Below are positions 36,640 to 44,040 of a stretch of DNA of 64,000 nucleotides, piece after piece. Under the pieces are notes generated by a model. The model was not told the DNA's origin, made no database searches, and saw only the letters and a program-made list of their open reading frames with translations. Position 1 is the first letter of the stretch, and every line of letters begins with the position of its first letter. Source of the DNA: Devosia aquimaris (GTDB lineage Bacteria > Pseudomonadota > Alphaproteobacteria > Rhizobiales > Devosiaceae); assembly GCF_020169335.1 (NCBI RefSeq), contig NZ_JAIEZN010000001.1:451426-515425 (forward strand), given 5' to 3'. The translations under genes were made by a program, and so were the position numbers.

Positions 36640-36990
36640 ATGGGCAGGTTACTGGAGGCGAGGGTCGGTTTTTCCGATCTGCGGCTGAGTTTCGCGCAGC
36701 GGCGATTTGCCGACGCACTCAATGCCTTGGCTTGCAAATATCGCTCCGATCAGCCGAGAACACCACGAGGAACGCCGGAAGGAGGGCGGTGGACAAGCGC
36801 GGATGAAGGGCAACTCGGTGAACGGATCAGGACTGCCCTGGGTGCCGTACTTGTCGGTCAGCGCGTTGGCGTTGGCGACGCAGGGTTAGTCAGGCATTGT
36901 ATTTACGTGGACGCGCTTGGTCGGCAAATCACCATTGAGGTGAACGCGATGGTCTCCTGCAGGCCAACATGGCCCGCCGCGCCACTCTAG
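36640..36990 (+). CDS. accessory protein inserted in the GTA cluster, unknown function
   Basis: The 116-aa protein is not part of the standard GTA set. Residues about 40-55 hold PRTPRGTPEGGRWTSADEG. This PRxPxGxPxGGxWT motif recurs in short alphaproteobacterial phage-associated proteins, in my memory. The C-terminal part (RHCIYVDALGRQITIEV) looks like a small beta-strand domain. GAGGGA directly abuts the ATG, which is poor spacing; no better start is nearby. The DNA is less GC-rich than the flanking GTA genes. It forms a pair with the next gene, ended by a terminator. Confidence 0.5.
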   Translation: MGRLLEARVGFSDLRLSFAQRRFADALNALACKYRSDQPRTPRGTPEGGRWTSADEGQLGERIRTALGAVLVGQRVGVGDAGLVRHCIYVDALGRQITIEVNAMVSCRPTWPAAPL

Positions 36991-37000
36991 GGGTGTAGAG

Positions 37001-37333
37001 ATGATCCTGATCACAAACATCTCGCTGACCGAACGGGCGGCACCCCACTTCCGTCGGAAGCGTCTGGCTTTCAGGGCTGATCCGGGCGAGGTCTTCGCAC
37101 TGGTTTGGGTCTCAAACCACGCCGATGCCGATGGGACACCCGTGCCGGGATTTGAACCCGGCTACATGTGCGGGCCTGTCTATTCTCAAGGCCTCGCCTC
37201 GCCGTGGGCTTTGGCGCAGCTGCCGGATGGATCGCAGTTTTACTTCATGCCGCGGTTCACCTGGAGCGCTCAAGAACACTATCTCGTCGATAGGCAGGGC
37301 ACGCTGTTTTCGATAGCAGCTGCGACAGGCTGA
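37001..37333 (+). CDS. second accessory protein in the GTA insert, unknown function
   Basis: The 110-aa protein follows the first insert gene by 10 bp. It has no signal or membrane segment and is rich in aromatic and proline residues (GSQFYFMPRFTWSAQEHYLV). No family is recognised. As in many two-gene cargo cassettes the pair could be an effector and its partner, but nothing in the sequence proves this. An intrinsic terminator starts 20 bp after the stop. A tRNA T-arm-like palindrome lies within it on the opposite strand. Confidence 0.5.
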   Translation: MILITNISLTERAAPHFRRKRLAFRADPGEVFALVWVSNHADADGTPVPGFEPGYMCGPVYSQGLASPWALAQLPDGSQFYFMPRFTWSAQEHYLVDRQGTLFSIAAATG

Positions 37334-37353
37334 TAGCACATAGCGCCTGGCTG

Positions 37354-37383
37354 AAAGCCGGCCCTCGGCGGGCTTTTCTTTTT
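37354..37383 (+). terminator. intrinsic terminator closing the GTA insert
   Basis: AAAGCCGGCC, loop CTC, and GGCGGGCTTT form a 10-bp stem with one mismatch, followed by TTCTTTTT. It is a textbook intrinsic terminator placed inside an otherwise co-directional structural cluster, just after the two insert genes. Confidence 0.85.
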
Positions 37384-37395
37384 CCGGAGGGTCTC

Positions 37396-37584
37396 ATGGA
37401 CGACCTCACACGCACCGTCATCGAGCGTGGCGACCTGGCGCATCTCGCGCTCTTCCTGTGGGCCAGCGGTGCCAGCGCGCTTTTGGTGTGGGCGCTGCGG
37501 GAGATGGCCAGGGTGAATCAACACTTCAACGACTTCGTGCGGGAGATCGCCGCTTTGAATCGCCTTTTCCGGAAAGAGGACTAA
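37396..37584 (+). CDS. small membrane protein (GTA g3.5-like)
   Basis: The 62-aa protein has one hydrophobic segment (LALFLWASGASALLVWAL) between charged ends and sits between the portal and the prohead protease, the place of orf g3.5 in RcGTA. ATG 37396 has a CGGAGGG site. In phage terms it could be a minor or holin-like factor; function unknown. Confidence 0.65.
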   Translation: MDDLTRTVIERGDLAHLALFLWASGASALLVWALREMARVNQHFNDFVREIAALNRLFRKED

Positions 37585-37588
37585 GCTC

Positions 37589-37717
37589 ATGGCAAACAAG
37601 AGCAATCGCGAGACGGCGCAGCAGACGTTCCGTCAGTTCGCCTGGAATCTGGCCGGCACGCTGGCCCAGCCCAAGACGAGCACGCCAACGCCCGGCAAGC
37701 CGGGCGGCAAGCGCTGA
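37589..37717 (+). CDS. 42-aa GTA-cluster micro-protein
   Basis: An open frame from ATG 37589 to TGA 37717 encodes MANKSNRETAQQTFRQF and a TSTPTPGKPGGKR tail. It fills the gap between g3.5 and the protease: it starts 4 bp after one stop, and its last base is the first base of the protease ATG. This tight packing argues that it is translated. No family known. Confidence 0.5.
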   Translation: MANKSNRETAQQTFRQFAWNLAGTLAQPKTSTPTPGKPGGKR

Positions 37718-38202
37718 TGGCGCCGACCAAAGGGCGCATTCCGCTCGATGCCGACGGGCGCTTTTCCGGCTATGCCAGCGTGTTCAATCGCCGCGATGAC
37801 GGCGGCGACGTGGTGATGCCGGGGGCCTTTGCCCGCAGCCTTGCCCGTCGGCGCAACCGCATCCGCATGTTGTTCCAGCATGACCCCAAGGAGCCGGTGG
37901 GCATCTGGGACAGCCTGGTCGAAGATGGGCATGGCCTGTTCGTCGCCGGCCATCTGGTGCCCGGCGTCGAACGCGCCGATGCGCTGCGGCGGCTGATCGG
38001 CGAGGGGGCCCTGGACGGCCTGTCCATCGGCTTTCGCACCGTGCGGGCGACCAAGGCCAATGGCCTGCGCCAGCTCTGGCAGATCGACCTCTATGAAATC
38101 TCCATCGTGACTTTTCCCATGCTCGAGGACGCGCGCATCGCGCGCCCCGACCTGGCGACCGGCGCCGCCATTGCGGCCGCCACCCAATCCATCCGCAACT
38201 GA
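37717..38202 (+). CDS. HK97-family prohead maturation protease (GTA g4)
   Basis: The 161-aa serine protease cleaves the scaffold part of the capsid protein during head maturation. Conserved features are the N-terminal GRFSGYASVFNRRDDGGDVVMPGAF region, catalytic His55 (FQHD), Ser103 (DGLSIGFRT) and YEISIVTFPM. It directly precedes the capsid gene, 14 bp apart, as in all HK97-type modules. Confidence 0.93.
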   Translation: MAPTKGRIPLDADGRFSGYASVFNRRDDGGDVVMPGAFARSLARRRNRIRMLFQHDPKEPVGIWDSLVEDGHGLFVAGHLVPGVERADALRRLIGEGALDGLSIGFRTVRATKANGLRQLWQIDLYEISIVTFPMLEDARIARPDLATGAAIAAATQSIRN

Positions 38203-38216
38203 CAGGACAGACCCTG

Positions 38217-39437
38217 ATGACCACCAGCAGTGATGGCCTTGAAACCAAGGCCGGCGCAGGGGGCGATATTGCCGCTCTCTTCGCCGAGTTCTCGACCGCC
38301 TTTGAAGAGTTCAAGGCCACCAATGACCAGCGCCTGGGCGAGCTGGAAAAGCGCGGCAGCGCCGATGGGCTGCTGGAGGGCAAGCTCGACCGGCTCAACG
38401 CCGTGCTCGACAGCAACAAGGCGGCCATGGACCGCGCGCTGATCGACCGCGCCCGCCCGCAGCTCGACGGCAAGGGTGCCCCGACCGACAGCGAGCACAA
38501 GGCGGCCTTTTCGGCCTATGTGAAGCGCGGCGAGGAAAAGGCGCTCTCGATCGGCGTCAATGCCGATGGCGGCTATGTGGTGCCCCCCGAGACCGAGACG
38601 GAAATTACCCGGCTGATGACGGTGCTCTCGCCCATCCGCGCCATTGCCGGCGTACGTCAGGTGTCGGGCGCGGTCTATAAGCGCCCCATTTCGGTGACCG
38701 GGCCGGCGGTGGGCTGGGTGGGCGAGACGGCGGCGCGGCCGATCACGGCGTCCCAGACGCTGGCCGAGCTGAGCTACCCCACCATGGAGCTCTATGCCAT
38801 GCCGGCCGCGACCTCGGCCTTTCTCGATGATGCGGCCGTGGACGTGGGCCAGTGGATCGCCGACGAGGTCAATGCCGCTTTTGCCGCGCAGGAGACCACG
38901 GCCTTTGTCACCGGCAATGGCGTCAACAAGCCCAATGGCTTCCTGGCGGCGACGGCTGTGGCCGAGGCGAGCTGGAGCTGGGGGAACCTCGGCTATATCG
39001 CCACCGGCGCGGCCGGGGCGCTGCCGACCAATAATGCCAGCGACGTGCTGATCGATCTGGTCTATGCGCTCAAGGCCGGCTATCGCCAGAACGCCAGCTG
39101 GGTGATGAACCGCAAGGTGCAGGGCGCCGTGCGCAAACTCAAGGACGCCGACGGCAACTACCTCTGGCAGCCCGCGGCCACGGCCGATGGCAAGGCGCGG
39201 CTGATGGGCTTTGACCTGGTCGAGGCCGAGGACATGCCCAATATCGCCGCCAACTCGCTGTCGATCGCCTTCGGCGACTTCCGCCGCGGCTATCTGATCG
39301 TCGACCGCCAGGGCGTGAGCGTGCTGCGCGACCCCTTCAGCGCCAAGCCCTATGTGCTGTTCTACACCACCAAGCGCGTCGGCGGCGGCATTGCAGACTA
39401 TGACGCGATCAAGCTCCTCAAGTTCGCCGTCTCTTGA
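38217..39437 (+). CDS. major capsid protein, HK97 fold (GTA g5)
   Basis: The 406-aa precursor has a charged, helical N-terminal delta/scaffold region (about residues 1-110), then the HK97 domain beginning SIGVNADGGYVVPPE. Other family parts are LMTVLSPIRAIAGVRQV, YPTMELYAMPAATSAFLDDAAVD, FVTGNGVNKPNGFLA and the C-terminal FGDFRRGYLIVDRQGVSVLRDP. It builds the GTA head after cleavage by g4. Immediately after the stop a large palindrome begins. Confidence 0.94.
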   Translation: MTTSSDGLETKAGAGGDIAALFAEFSTAFEEFKATNDQRLGELEKRGSADGLLEGKLDRLNAVLDSNKAAMDRALIDRARPQLDGKGAPTDSEHKAAFSAYVKRGEEKALSIGVNADGGYVVPPETETEITRLMTVLSPIRAIAGVRQVSGAVYKRPISVTGPAVGWVGETAARPITASQTLAELSYPTMELYAMPAATSAFLDDAAVDVGQWIADEVNAAFAAQETTAFVTGNGVNKPNGFLAATAVAEASWSWGNLGYIATGAAGALPTNNASDVLIDLVYALKAGYRQNASWVMNRKVQGAVRKLKDADGNYLWQPAATADGKARLMGFDLVEAEDMPNIAANSLSIAFGDFRRGYLIVDRQGVSVLRDPFSAKPYVLFYTTKRVGGGIADYDAIKLLKFAVS

Positions 39438-39555
39438 GGTCCGTGAGCCTGGCCATCTGAAGCGGAGGCCCTGTGCTCCGGTGCTCACGTACTCACAGTA
39501 CGCTCCGCTCCGGTGCGCGGGCCTCCACTCCATCTGACTCAGGCTGACGGACCTC
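39436..39555 (+). repeat. nested palindrome between GTA capsid and adaptor genes
   Basis: Outer arms GAGGTCCGTGAGCCTG (39436-39451) and CAGGCTGACGGACCTC (39540-39555) pair with one mismatch. Middle arms GGAGGCCC (39464-39471) and GGGCCTCC (39519-39526) pair, and the centre CGTAC-TCACA-GTACG (39488-39502) forms a small hairpin. The whole 120-bp unit resembles a REP/BIME-type intergenic element or a structured mRNA segment lowering expression after capsid. It has no T-run. Confidence 0.75.
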
Positions 39556-39600
39556 ACATCGCGGCGCCGTGCCCCCAACAGAGAGCCGAAAGGCAGAACC

Positions 39601-40167
39601 ATGATTTCCTATCTTCTGGCGGGACCCGCGCAGGAGCCGGTTTCGCTTGCCGAGGCCAGGGCCTTTCTCAAGGTGGATGACAGTGCCGAGGACGGGCTGA
39701 TCACCACGCTCATCGGCGCGGCGCGATTGCATATCGAGGGCGTGACCGGGCGGGCGCTGCTGGCGCAGGACTGGCGGGTCGTGCTCGACGCCTGGCCGGA
39801 CAACCGCCATGTGCGGCTGCCGGTCGGGCCGCTGCTCAATGTCATCGCCATCACCGCCTATGACGATGCCGGGGCGGGCCACGCCGTGCCGCTGGCGCAA
39901 TTTCTGCGCGAGCCCGAGGCGCTGGTGCTGCCGGCGGCAGTCGCCGGCATGCCGGCGCTGCGCGAGCGGCAGGGGCTAGAGATCGACTATCGGGCCGGCT
40001 TCGGGACGGACGCCGATGACGTGCCGCAGGATATCCGCCAGGCCATGCTGGTCCTGCTCGGCTATTGGTTCGAGCACCGTGACGCGGTGATCGTGGCGGG
40101 GTCGGGCGCCGTGATGCCATCGGGGTTTGACCGGCTGGTGGCCGGCTACAAGCGGGTGCGGCTATGA
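39601..40167 (+). CDS. head-tail connector protein (GTA g6, gp6/gp8-like)
   Basis: The 188-aa protein begins with the connector signature LAGPAQEPVSLAEARAFLKV and has IGAARLHIEGVTGRALLAQDW and VPQDIRQAMLVLLGYWFEHRD, typical of HK97 gp6-like adaptors that join portal and tail. It overlaps the next gene by ATGA. A purine-rich AAAGGCAGAACC precedes the ATG. Confidence 0.85.
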   Translation: MISYLLAGPAQEPVSLAEARAFLKVDDSAEDGLITTLIGAARLHIEGVTGRALLAQDWRVVLDAWPDNRHVRLPVGPLLNVIAITAYDDAGAGHAVPLAQFLREPEALVLPAAVAGMPALRERQGLEIDYRAGFGTDADDVPQDIRQAMLVLLGYWFEHRDAVIVAGSGAVMPSGFDRLVAGYKRVRL

Positions 40168-40505
40168 GCGAGGAACGCCCGCCCATCGGCAGTATGACCG
40201 ACCGCGTGGCGCTCAAGCGCCGCGAAATGGTGAGCCAGCCCGAAGGCGGTCATGTGGCGCTGTTCGTGCCGCTGGCCAGCGCTTGGGCGCGGGTGCGCTC
40301 GCTGCGCGGGCGGCAGGGCACCAGCGCCGACGGCCGCGCGGTGGAAATCTCGCACGCGGTGGTGCTGCGCTTTCGCAGCGACATCGCCCCTGGCGACCGC
40401 ATCGTCTATCGCGACCGCGCTCTCGATGTGGTGAGCGCGGCAGACCTCGACGGGCGGCGGGCTTTCCTGAGCTGCGCCTGCAGCGAAACCAGCTTCACGG
40501 GGTAG
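40164..40505 (+). CDS. phage head closure/head-tail adaptor (GTA g7)
   Basis: The 113-aa protein has the head-closure pattern: MTDRVALKRREM near the start, WARVRSLRGRQ in the middle, and FRSDIAPGDRIVYRDRALDVVS near residues 70-90. Equivalent proteins (SPP1 gp16-like) seal the connector after DNA packaging. Its ATG overlaps the g6 stop. Confidence 0.85.
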   Translation: MSEERPPIGSMTDRVALKRREMVSQPEGGHVALFVPLASAWARVRSLRGRQGTSADGRAVEISHAVVLRFRSDIAPGDRIVYRDRALDVVSAADLDGRRAFLSCACSETSFTG

Positions 40506-40508
40506 GCC

Positions 40509-40907
40509 ATGCATCCCATTGCGCTTGTGCAGACGGCGCTGGTGGCAGCGCTCAAGGCTGATCCGGCGCTGCTGGCCATCACCGGACCCGACGGCGTGTT
40601 CGACGCGGCGCCGCGCGACCGGCCGCCGCCCTATGTGGTGATCGCCCGCCATGACCTCTTGCCGCACGATGGCGACGCCACGCCTGGCTTTGAGCATCGG
40701 CTGCTGCTGGCCTGCTGGGGCGACCAGCCCAGCCGCAAGCGGGCGCTGGACATGGCCGAGCGCGTGGTGGCGCTGGCCCTGACGCTGAACGCGCCGGGGC
40801 TGGTGCTGAGCCACATCGACCATGTGCGCACCGAAAGCGGGATCGACGCCGACACCGGGCTGGCGAGGGCCGCCGTGAGCCTGCGGATGTTCAGCGAGGC
40901 AGGCTAG
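40509..40907 (+). CDS. DUF3168 tail-completion protein (GTA g8)
   Basis: The 132-aa protein shows the DUF3168 pattern: a helical start PIALVQTALVAALKADPALLA, GVFDAAPRDRPPPYVVI, and a C-terminal AAVSLRMFSEAG. It caps the tail end at the head-tail joint. It lies 3 bp after g7. Confidence 0.85.
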   Translation: MHPIALVQTALVAALKADPALLAITGPDGVFDAAPRDRPPPYVVIARHDLLPHDGDATPGFEHRLLLACWGDQPSRKRALDMAERVVALALTLNAPGLVLSHIDHVRTESGIDADTGLARAAVSLRMFSEAG

Positions 40908-40944
40908 CGGCCGGCCATCAAACTCAATCACAGGGGACACAACC

Positions 40945-41358
40945 ATGGCCGCCCAAAGCGGACGCAACATGCTGCTCAAGCTCGACCAGAGCGGGGCGGG
41001 CAGCTTTCTCACCGTGGCCGGCCTGCGCACGCGGAGCCTCGCCTTCAACGCCGCCAGCGTCGACACCACCGACCAGGAAAGCGCCGGGCGCTGGCGCGAA
41101 TTGCTGGCCGGCGGCGGCGTCAAGCGCGCCTCGGTCTCGGGCAGCGGCGTGTTCAAGGACGCGGCGTCGGATGCGCAGATCCGCGCGCTGTTCTTTGCCG
41201 GCACCATCCGCAACTGGCAGCTGATCCTGCCCGATTTCGGCGTGGTCGAAGGGCCATTCCAGATCGTGGCGCTGGAATTTGCCGCCGACCATGCCGGGGA
41301 AGTGACCTTCGAGCTGGCGCTGGAAAGCGCCGGCGAACTCGGCTTTGCCGCCATCTGA
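40945..41358 (+). CDS. major tail protein, TP901-1 family (GTA g9)
   Basis: The 137-aa tail-tube protein opens MAAQSGRNMLLKLDQSG and carries LRTRSLAFNAASVDTTDQES, a standard TP901-1 major tail block, followed by a beta-rich body (SGSGVFKDAASDAQIRALFF). It forms the tube through which DNA leaves the head. Confidence 0.9.
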   Translation: MAAQSGRNMLLKLDQSGAGSFLTVAGLRTRSLAFNAASVDTTDQESAGRWRELLAGGGVKRASVSGSGVFKDAASDAQIRALFFAGTIRNWQLILPDFGVVEGPFQIVALEFAADHAGEVTFELALESAGELGFAAI

Positions 41359-41375
41359 CAGAAAGGGACTGATCC

Positions 41376-41690
41376 ATGGCCATTGCACACCGGGGCGAGA
41401 TCGACGCCACCATTGGCGGCGAGGTGATGACGCTGTGCCTGACGCTGGGCGCGCTGGCGGAGCTCGAAAGCCGGCTGGAGGCCGGGGATCTGGTGGGGCT
41501 GGCCGAACGCTTCAGCGCCGGACGCATCTCGGCCCGAGACCTCACGGCAATCCTGGGCGCCGGACTGCGCGGCGGTGGCCACGCCATCACCGATGACGAT
41601 CTGGCGCGGCTGAGCATCGAGGGCGGGCTCAAGGGTGCCGCCGAGATCGCCGTGCGCCTGCTCAAGGCGAGCTTTGGAGAGGCGGCATGA
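41376..41690 (+). CDS. GTA tail protein g10 (tail assembly chaperone-like)
   Basis: The 104-aa protein matches the GTA gp10 layout: HRGEIDATIGGEVMTLCLTLGALAELESRLEAGDLVGLAERF, then GAGLRGGGHAITDDDLARL. Placement between the major tail and tape measure genes is the usual position of tail assembly chaperones. It overlaps the next gene by 4 bp. Confidence 0.85.
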   Translation: MAIAHRGEIDATIGGEVMTLCLTLGALAELESRLEAGDLVGLAERFSAGRISARDLTAILGAGLRGGGHAITDDDLARLSIEGGLKGAAEIAVRLLKASFGEAA

Positions 41691-41878
41691 CGCCCTTTCC
41701 CTGGACTGACGCCATGCGCTTTGGCCTGGGCGTGCTGCGCCTGCCGCCCGAGCAGTTCTGGCGCATGACGCCGCGCGAGCTGGCGGCGGCCTGGGGCGCG
41801 CTGATGGGTGACCGGGCCTGGCCGCTGGAGCGGCGCGATCTCGATGGACTGATGGAGCGCTTTCCCGATGGCCGGTGA
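41687..41878 (+). CDS. rcc01693-type tail assembly protein (GTA g10.1)
   Basis: The 63-aa protein has the short family signature FPWTDAMRFGLGVLRLPPEQFWRMTPREL, with an AAWGAL turn. Such small proteins, with g10, may form the split chaperone pair of the tape measure protein. It overlaps both neighbours. Confidence 0.85.
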   Translation: MTPFPWTDAMRFGLGVLRLPPEQFWRMTPRELAAAWGALMGDRAWPLERRDLDGLMERFPDGR

Positions 41879-42416
41879 ACTGTTTCCCGACGGGTTCCGC
41901 GACGAGCTGGGCAGCGTGGCCAGCGAGCTCGATCGCATCGGCGACCTCGCCAATGGCGTGGCGCGCAGCATTTCGACGGCGTTTCGCGGCGCGCTCACCG
42001 AGGGCAAGTCATTCAAGTCGCTGCTGGGCGACATTGCCCGCAGCTTTGCCGATCTTGCGCTCAAGGCGGCGGTCAAGCCGCTGGGCGATCTGCTCGGCGG
42101 GCTGGTGGGGCAACTCTTCACCGCCACCAATCCGGCGCTGGGCAGCGTGACGCCCTTTGCCAAGGGCGGTGTGATCGCCACGCCGCGCTATTTTCCGCAT
42201 GGCGGGGGCCTCGGCCTGATGGGCGAGGCGGGGCCCGAGGCGGTGTTGCCATTGCAACGCGGCGCGGATGGGCGGCTGGGCGTGGGCGGCGGGAACGGTG
42301 CGGTCAACGTCACGTTCAATGTCACTGCCAGCGACGCGCGCAGCTTTGCTGCCTCCGAAGCCGACCTCAGCGCCATGCTGTTGCGGGCCGTTCGGCGCGG
42401 CACGCGCGGGAGTTGA
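41868..42416 (+). CDS. short tail tape measure protein (GTA g11)
   Basis: The 182-aa protein has a helical N-terminal half (GSVASELDRIGDLANGVARSISTAFRGAL) and a GTA-type C terminus with TPFAKGGVIATPRYF and GLMGEAGPEAVLPL. Siphophage tape measures are often over 600 aa; GTA versions are short, in line with their short tails. It overlaps g10.1 by 11 bp. A REP-like hairpin follows. Confidence 0.88.
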   Translation: MAGELFPDGFRDELGSVASELDRIGDLANGVARSISTAFRGALTEGKSFKSLLGDIARSFADLALKAAVKPLGDLLGGLVGQLFTATNPALGSVTPFAKGGVIATPRYFPHGGGLGLMGEAGPEAVLPLQRGADGRLGVGGGNGAVNVTFNVTASDARSFAASEADLSAMLLRAVRRGTRGS

Positions 42417-42451
42417 GGCAATGGGGTGGGCGACGTCGGGGATACATCCAA

Positions 42452-42493
42452 CGACCCCCACCCCCGACCCCTCCCCTCAAGGGGGAGGGGAGG
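42452..42493 (+). repeat. REP-like hairpin between g11 and g12
   Basis: A C-rich block leads into CCCCTCCCC (42468-42476), loop TCAAG, and GGGGAGGGG (42482-42490). Repeats of this C-rich/G-rich form are common in intergenic DNA of Rhizobiales, by my recollection. It fills most of the 116-bp gap in an otherwise overlapping gene array. Confidence 0.65.
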
Positions 42494-42532
42494 CAGACTG
42501 CATGACCGGTGCTCTATCCAAAGGACTCCAAC

Positions 42533-43153
42533 ATGGCCTTTCATGCCATTCGCTTTCCGCTCGATATTGCGCTGGGGGCGCGGGGTGGGCCAGAGCGGCG
42601 CACCGATGTGGTGACGCTGGCGGGCGGCGGCGAGCAGCGCAATGGGCGCTGGCAGCACAGCCGCCGCCGCTACAACGCCGGCTATGGCGTCAAGTCGCGG
42701 GCCGACATGGCGGTCGTGCTGGCGTTTTTCGAGGAGCGACGCGGGCGGCTGCATGGTTTCTTGTGGCGCGACGGGCTCGACCATTCGAGCGGCGGGCCGG
42801 TGCCGCTGCCGACCGACCAGCTGATCGGCACCGGCGACGGCAGCCGCACCAGTTTCCAGCTCATCAAGCGCTATGGCGCCAGCTTCGACCCCTATCTGCG
42901 CCCGATCAGCAAGCCGGTGGCGGGTTCGGTGCGGGTGGCCGTCGCGGGCGTGGAGCGGACGAGCGGCTGGAGTGTCAGCAGTACGACGGGTGTCATCAGC
43001 TTTGCCGTTCCGCCCGCCAGCGGCGCGGCGGTCACGGCGGGCTTTCTGTTCGACGTGCCGGTGCGCTTTGACACCGACCGGCTCGATGTGGAGCTAACCA
43101 GCTTTGACGGCGCCGAGGCGCCCAGCATTCCCCTGGTGGAGATCCTGCCATGA
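42533..43153 (+). CDS. DUF2460 distal tail protein (GTA g12)
   Basis: The 206-aa protein begins MAFHAIRFPLDIALGARGGP and shows the DUF2460 marks RRRYNAGYGVKSRADMAVVLAFFEERRGRLHGFLWRD and SSTTGVISFAVPPASG. In RcGTA structures g12 forms the distal tail hub. Start at ATG 42533, not the in-frame ATG at 42509. It overlaps g13 by ATGA. Confidence 0.9.
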   Translation: MAFHAIRFPLDIALGARGGPERRTDVVTLAGGGEQRNGRWQHSRRRYNAGYGVKSRADMAVVLAFFEERRGRLHGFLWRDGLDHSSGGPVPLPTDQLIGTGDGSRTSFQLIKRYGASFDPYLRPISKPVAGSVRVAVAGVERTSGWSVSSTTGVISFAVPPASGAAVTAGFLFDVPVRFDTDRLDVELTSFDGAEAPSIPLVEILP

Positions 43154-44040
43154 GACAGCTCGACCCCGGCCTTGCCGGCCATCTGGCGCAGGGCGAAACG
43201 ACGCTGTGCCATTGCTGGCGGCTGACGCGGCGCGACGGACTGGTGCTGGGCTTCACAGACCATGACGGGACGCTGAGCTTTGATGGCACCAGTTTCTCGC
43301 CTGCCAATGGGCTCGATGGTGGCACGGTGCCGGCGCGGCTGGGCAGCCAGGTCGATACCGCCGAGGTTCTGGGCGTGCTCGACGCCGAGGCGATCAGCGA
43401 AGACGATATTCTGCTCGGGCGCTATGACGGCGCGGCAGTCGAGACCTGGCGGGTGAACTGGGCCAATGTGAGTCAGCGCTTGCTGCTGCGGCGCGACAGC
43501 ATTGGCGAGATCGCCCGCGAAGATGGCGTGTTCCGCGCCGAACTGCGCTCGGCCCAGCAGGGGCTCAACGCCACCCATGGCCGCATCTACCAGAGCCTGT
43601 GTGATGCGCGGCTGGGCGACAGCCGATGCGGGGTGAGCCTCGCCAGCAGCACATGGCGCGGCACGGCAACCGTCGTGGCGGTAGACGGCCCCTATCGGGT
43701 TCAAGTGAGCGGGCTGGGTGGCTACGAAGCCGGATGGTTTGCCTTCGGTAGCGCGGCCTGGGCGAGTGGGCAAAGAGCCGGCCTGCGGGACGGCGTGCTG
43801 AGCCATGGACGCAGCGGCGGCAATGACATGCTGGGCTTTGCCCTGCGCGTCGGCGACTGGGTGGCGCTGGGCGATACGCTTGAGGTTACAGCCGGCTGCG
43901 ACCGACGGTTCGAGACCTGCAAGGCCAAGTTCGGCAATGCCGTCAACTTCCGCGGCTTTCCGCATATTCCGGGCAGTGACTATGTGCTGCGCCATCCACG
44001 CAATGGCGACGCGCTGGACGGCAAGGCGGTGGTGCCATGA
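43150..44040 (+). CDS. DUF2163 baseplate hub protein (GTA g13)
   Basis: The 296-aa protein starts MRQLDPGLAGHLAQGETTLCHCWRLTRRDG and has VLGFTDHDGTLSF, RWRVNWAN-like and a C-terminal cysteine block CDRRFETCKAKFGNAVNFRGFPHIPG. The cysteine block is the family hallmark and may bind an Fe-S cluster or zinc in hub proteins. It overlaps g14 by ATGA. Confidence 0.92.
   Translation: MRQLDPGLAGHLAQGETTLCHCWRLTRRDGLVLGFTDHDGTLSFDGTSFSPANGLDGGTVPARLGSQVDTAEVLGVLDAEAISEDDILLGRYDGAAVETWRVNWANVSQRLLLRRDSIGEIAREDGVFRAELRSAQQGLNATHGRIYQSLCDARLGDSRCGVSLASSTWRGTATVVAVDGPYRVQVSGLGGYEAGWFAFGSAAWASGQRAGLRDGVLSHGRSGGNDMLGFALRVGDWVALGDTLEVTAGCDRRFETCKAKFGNAVNFRGFPHIPGSDYVLRHPRNGDALDGKAVVP

Noticed and set aside
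37120-37215. Possible tRNA gene on the minus strand
   Set aside because: Only the T-arm fits. No matching acceptor strands, no 7-base anticodon loop with a 5-bp stem at the right distance, and no CCA. The region is coding on the plus strand.
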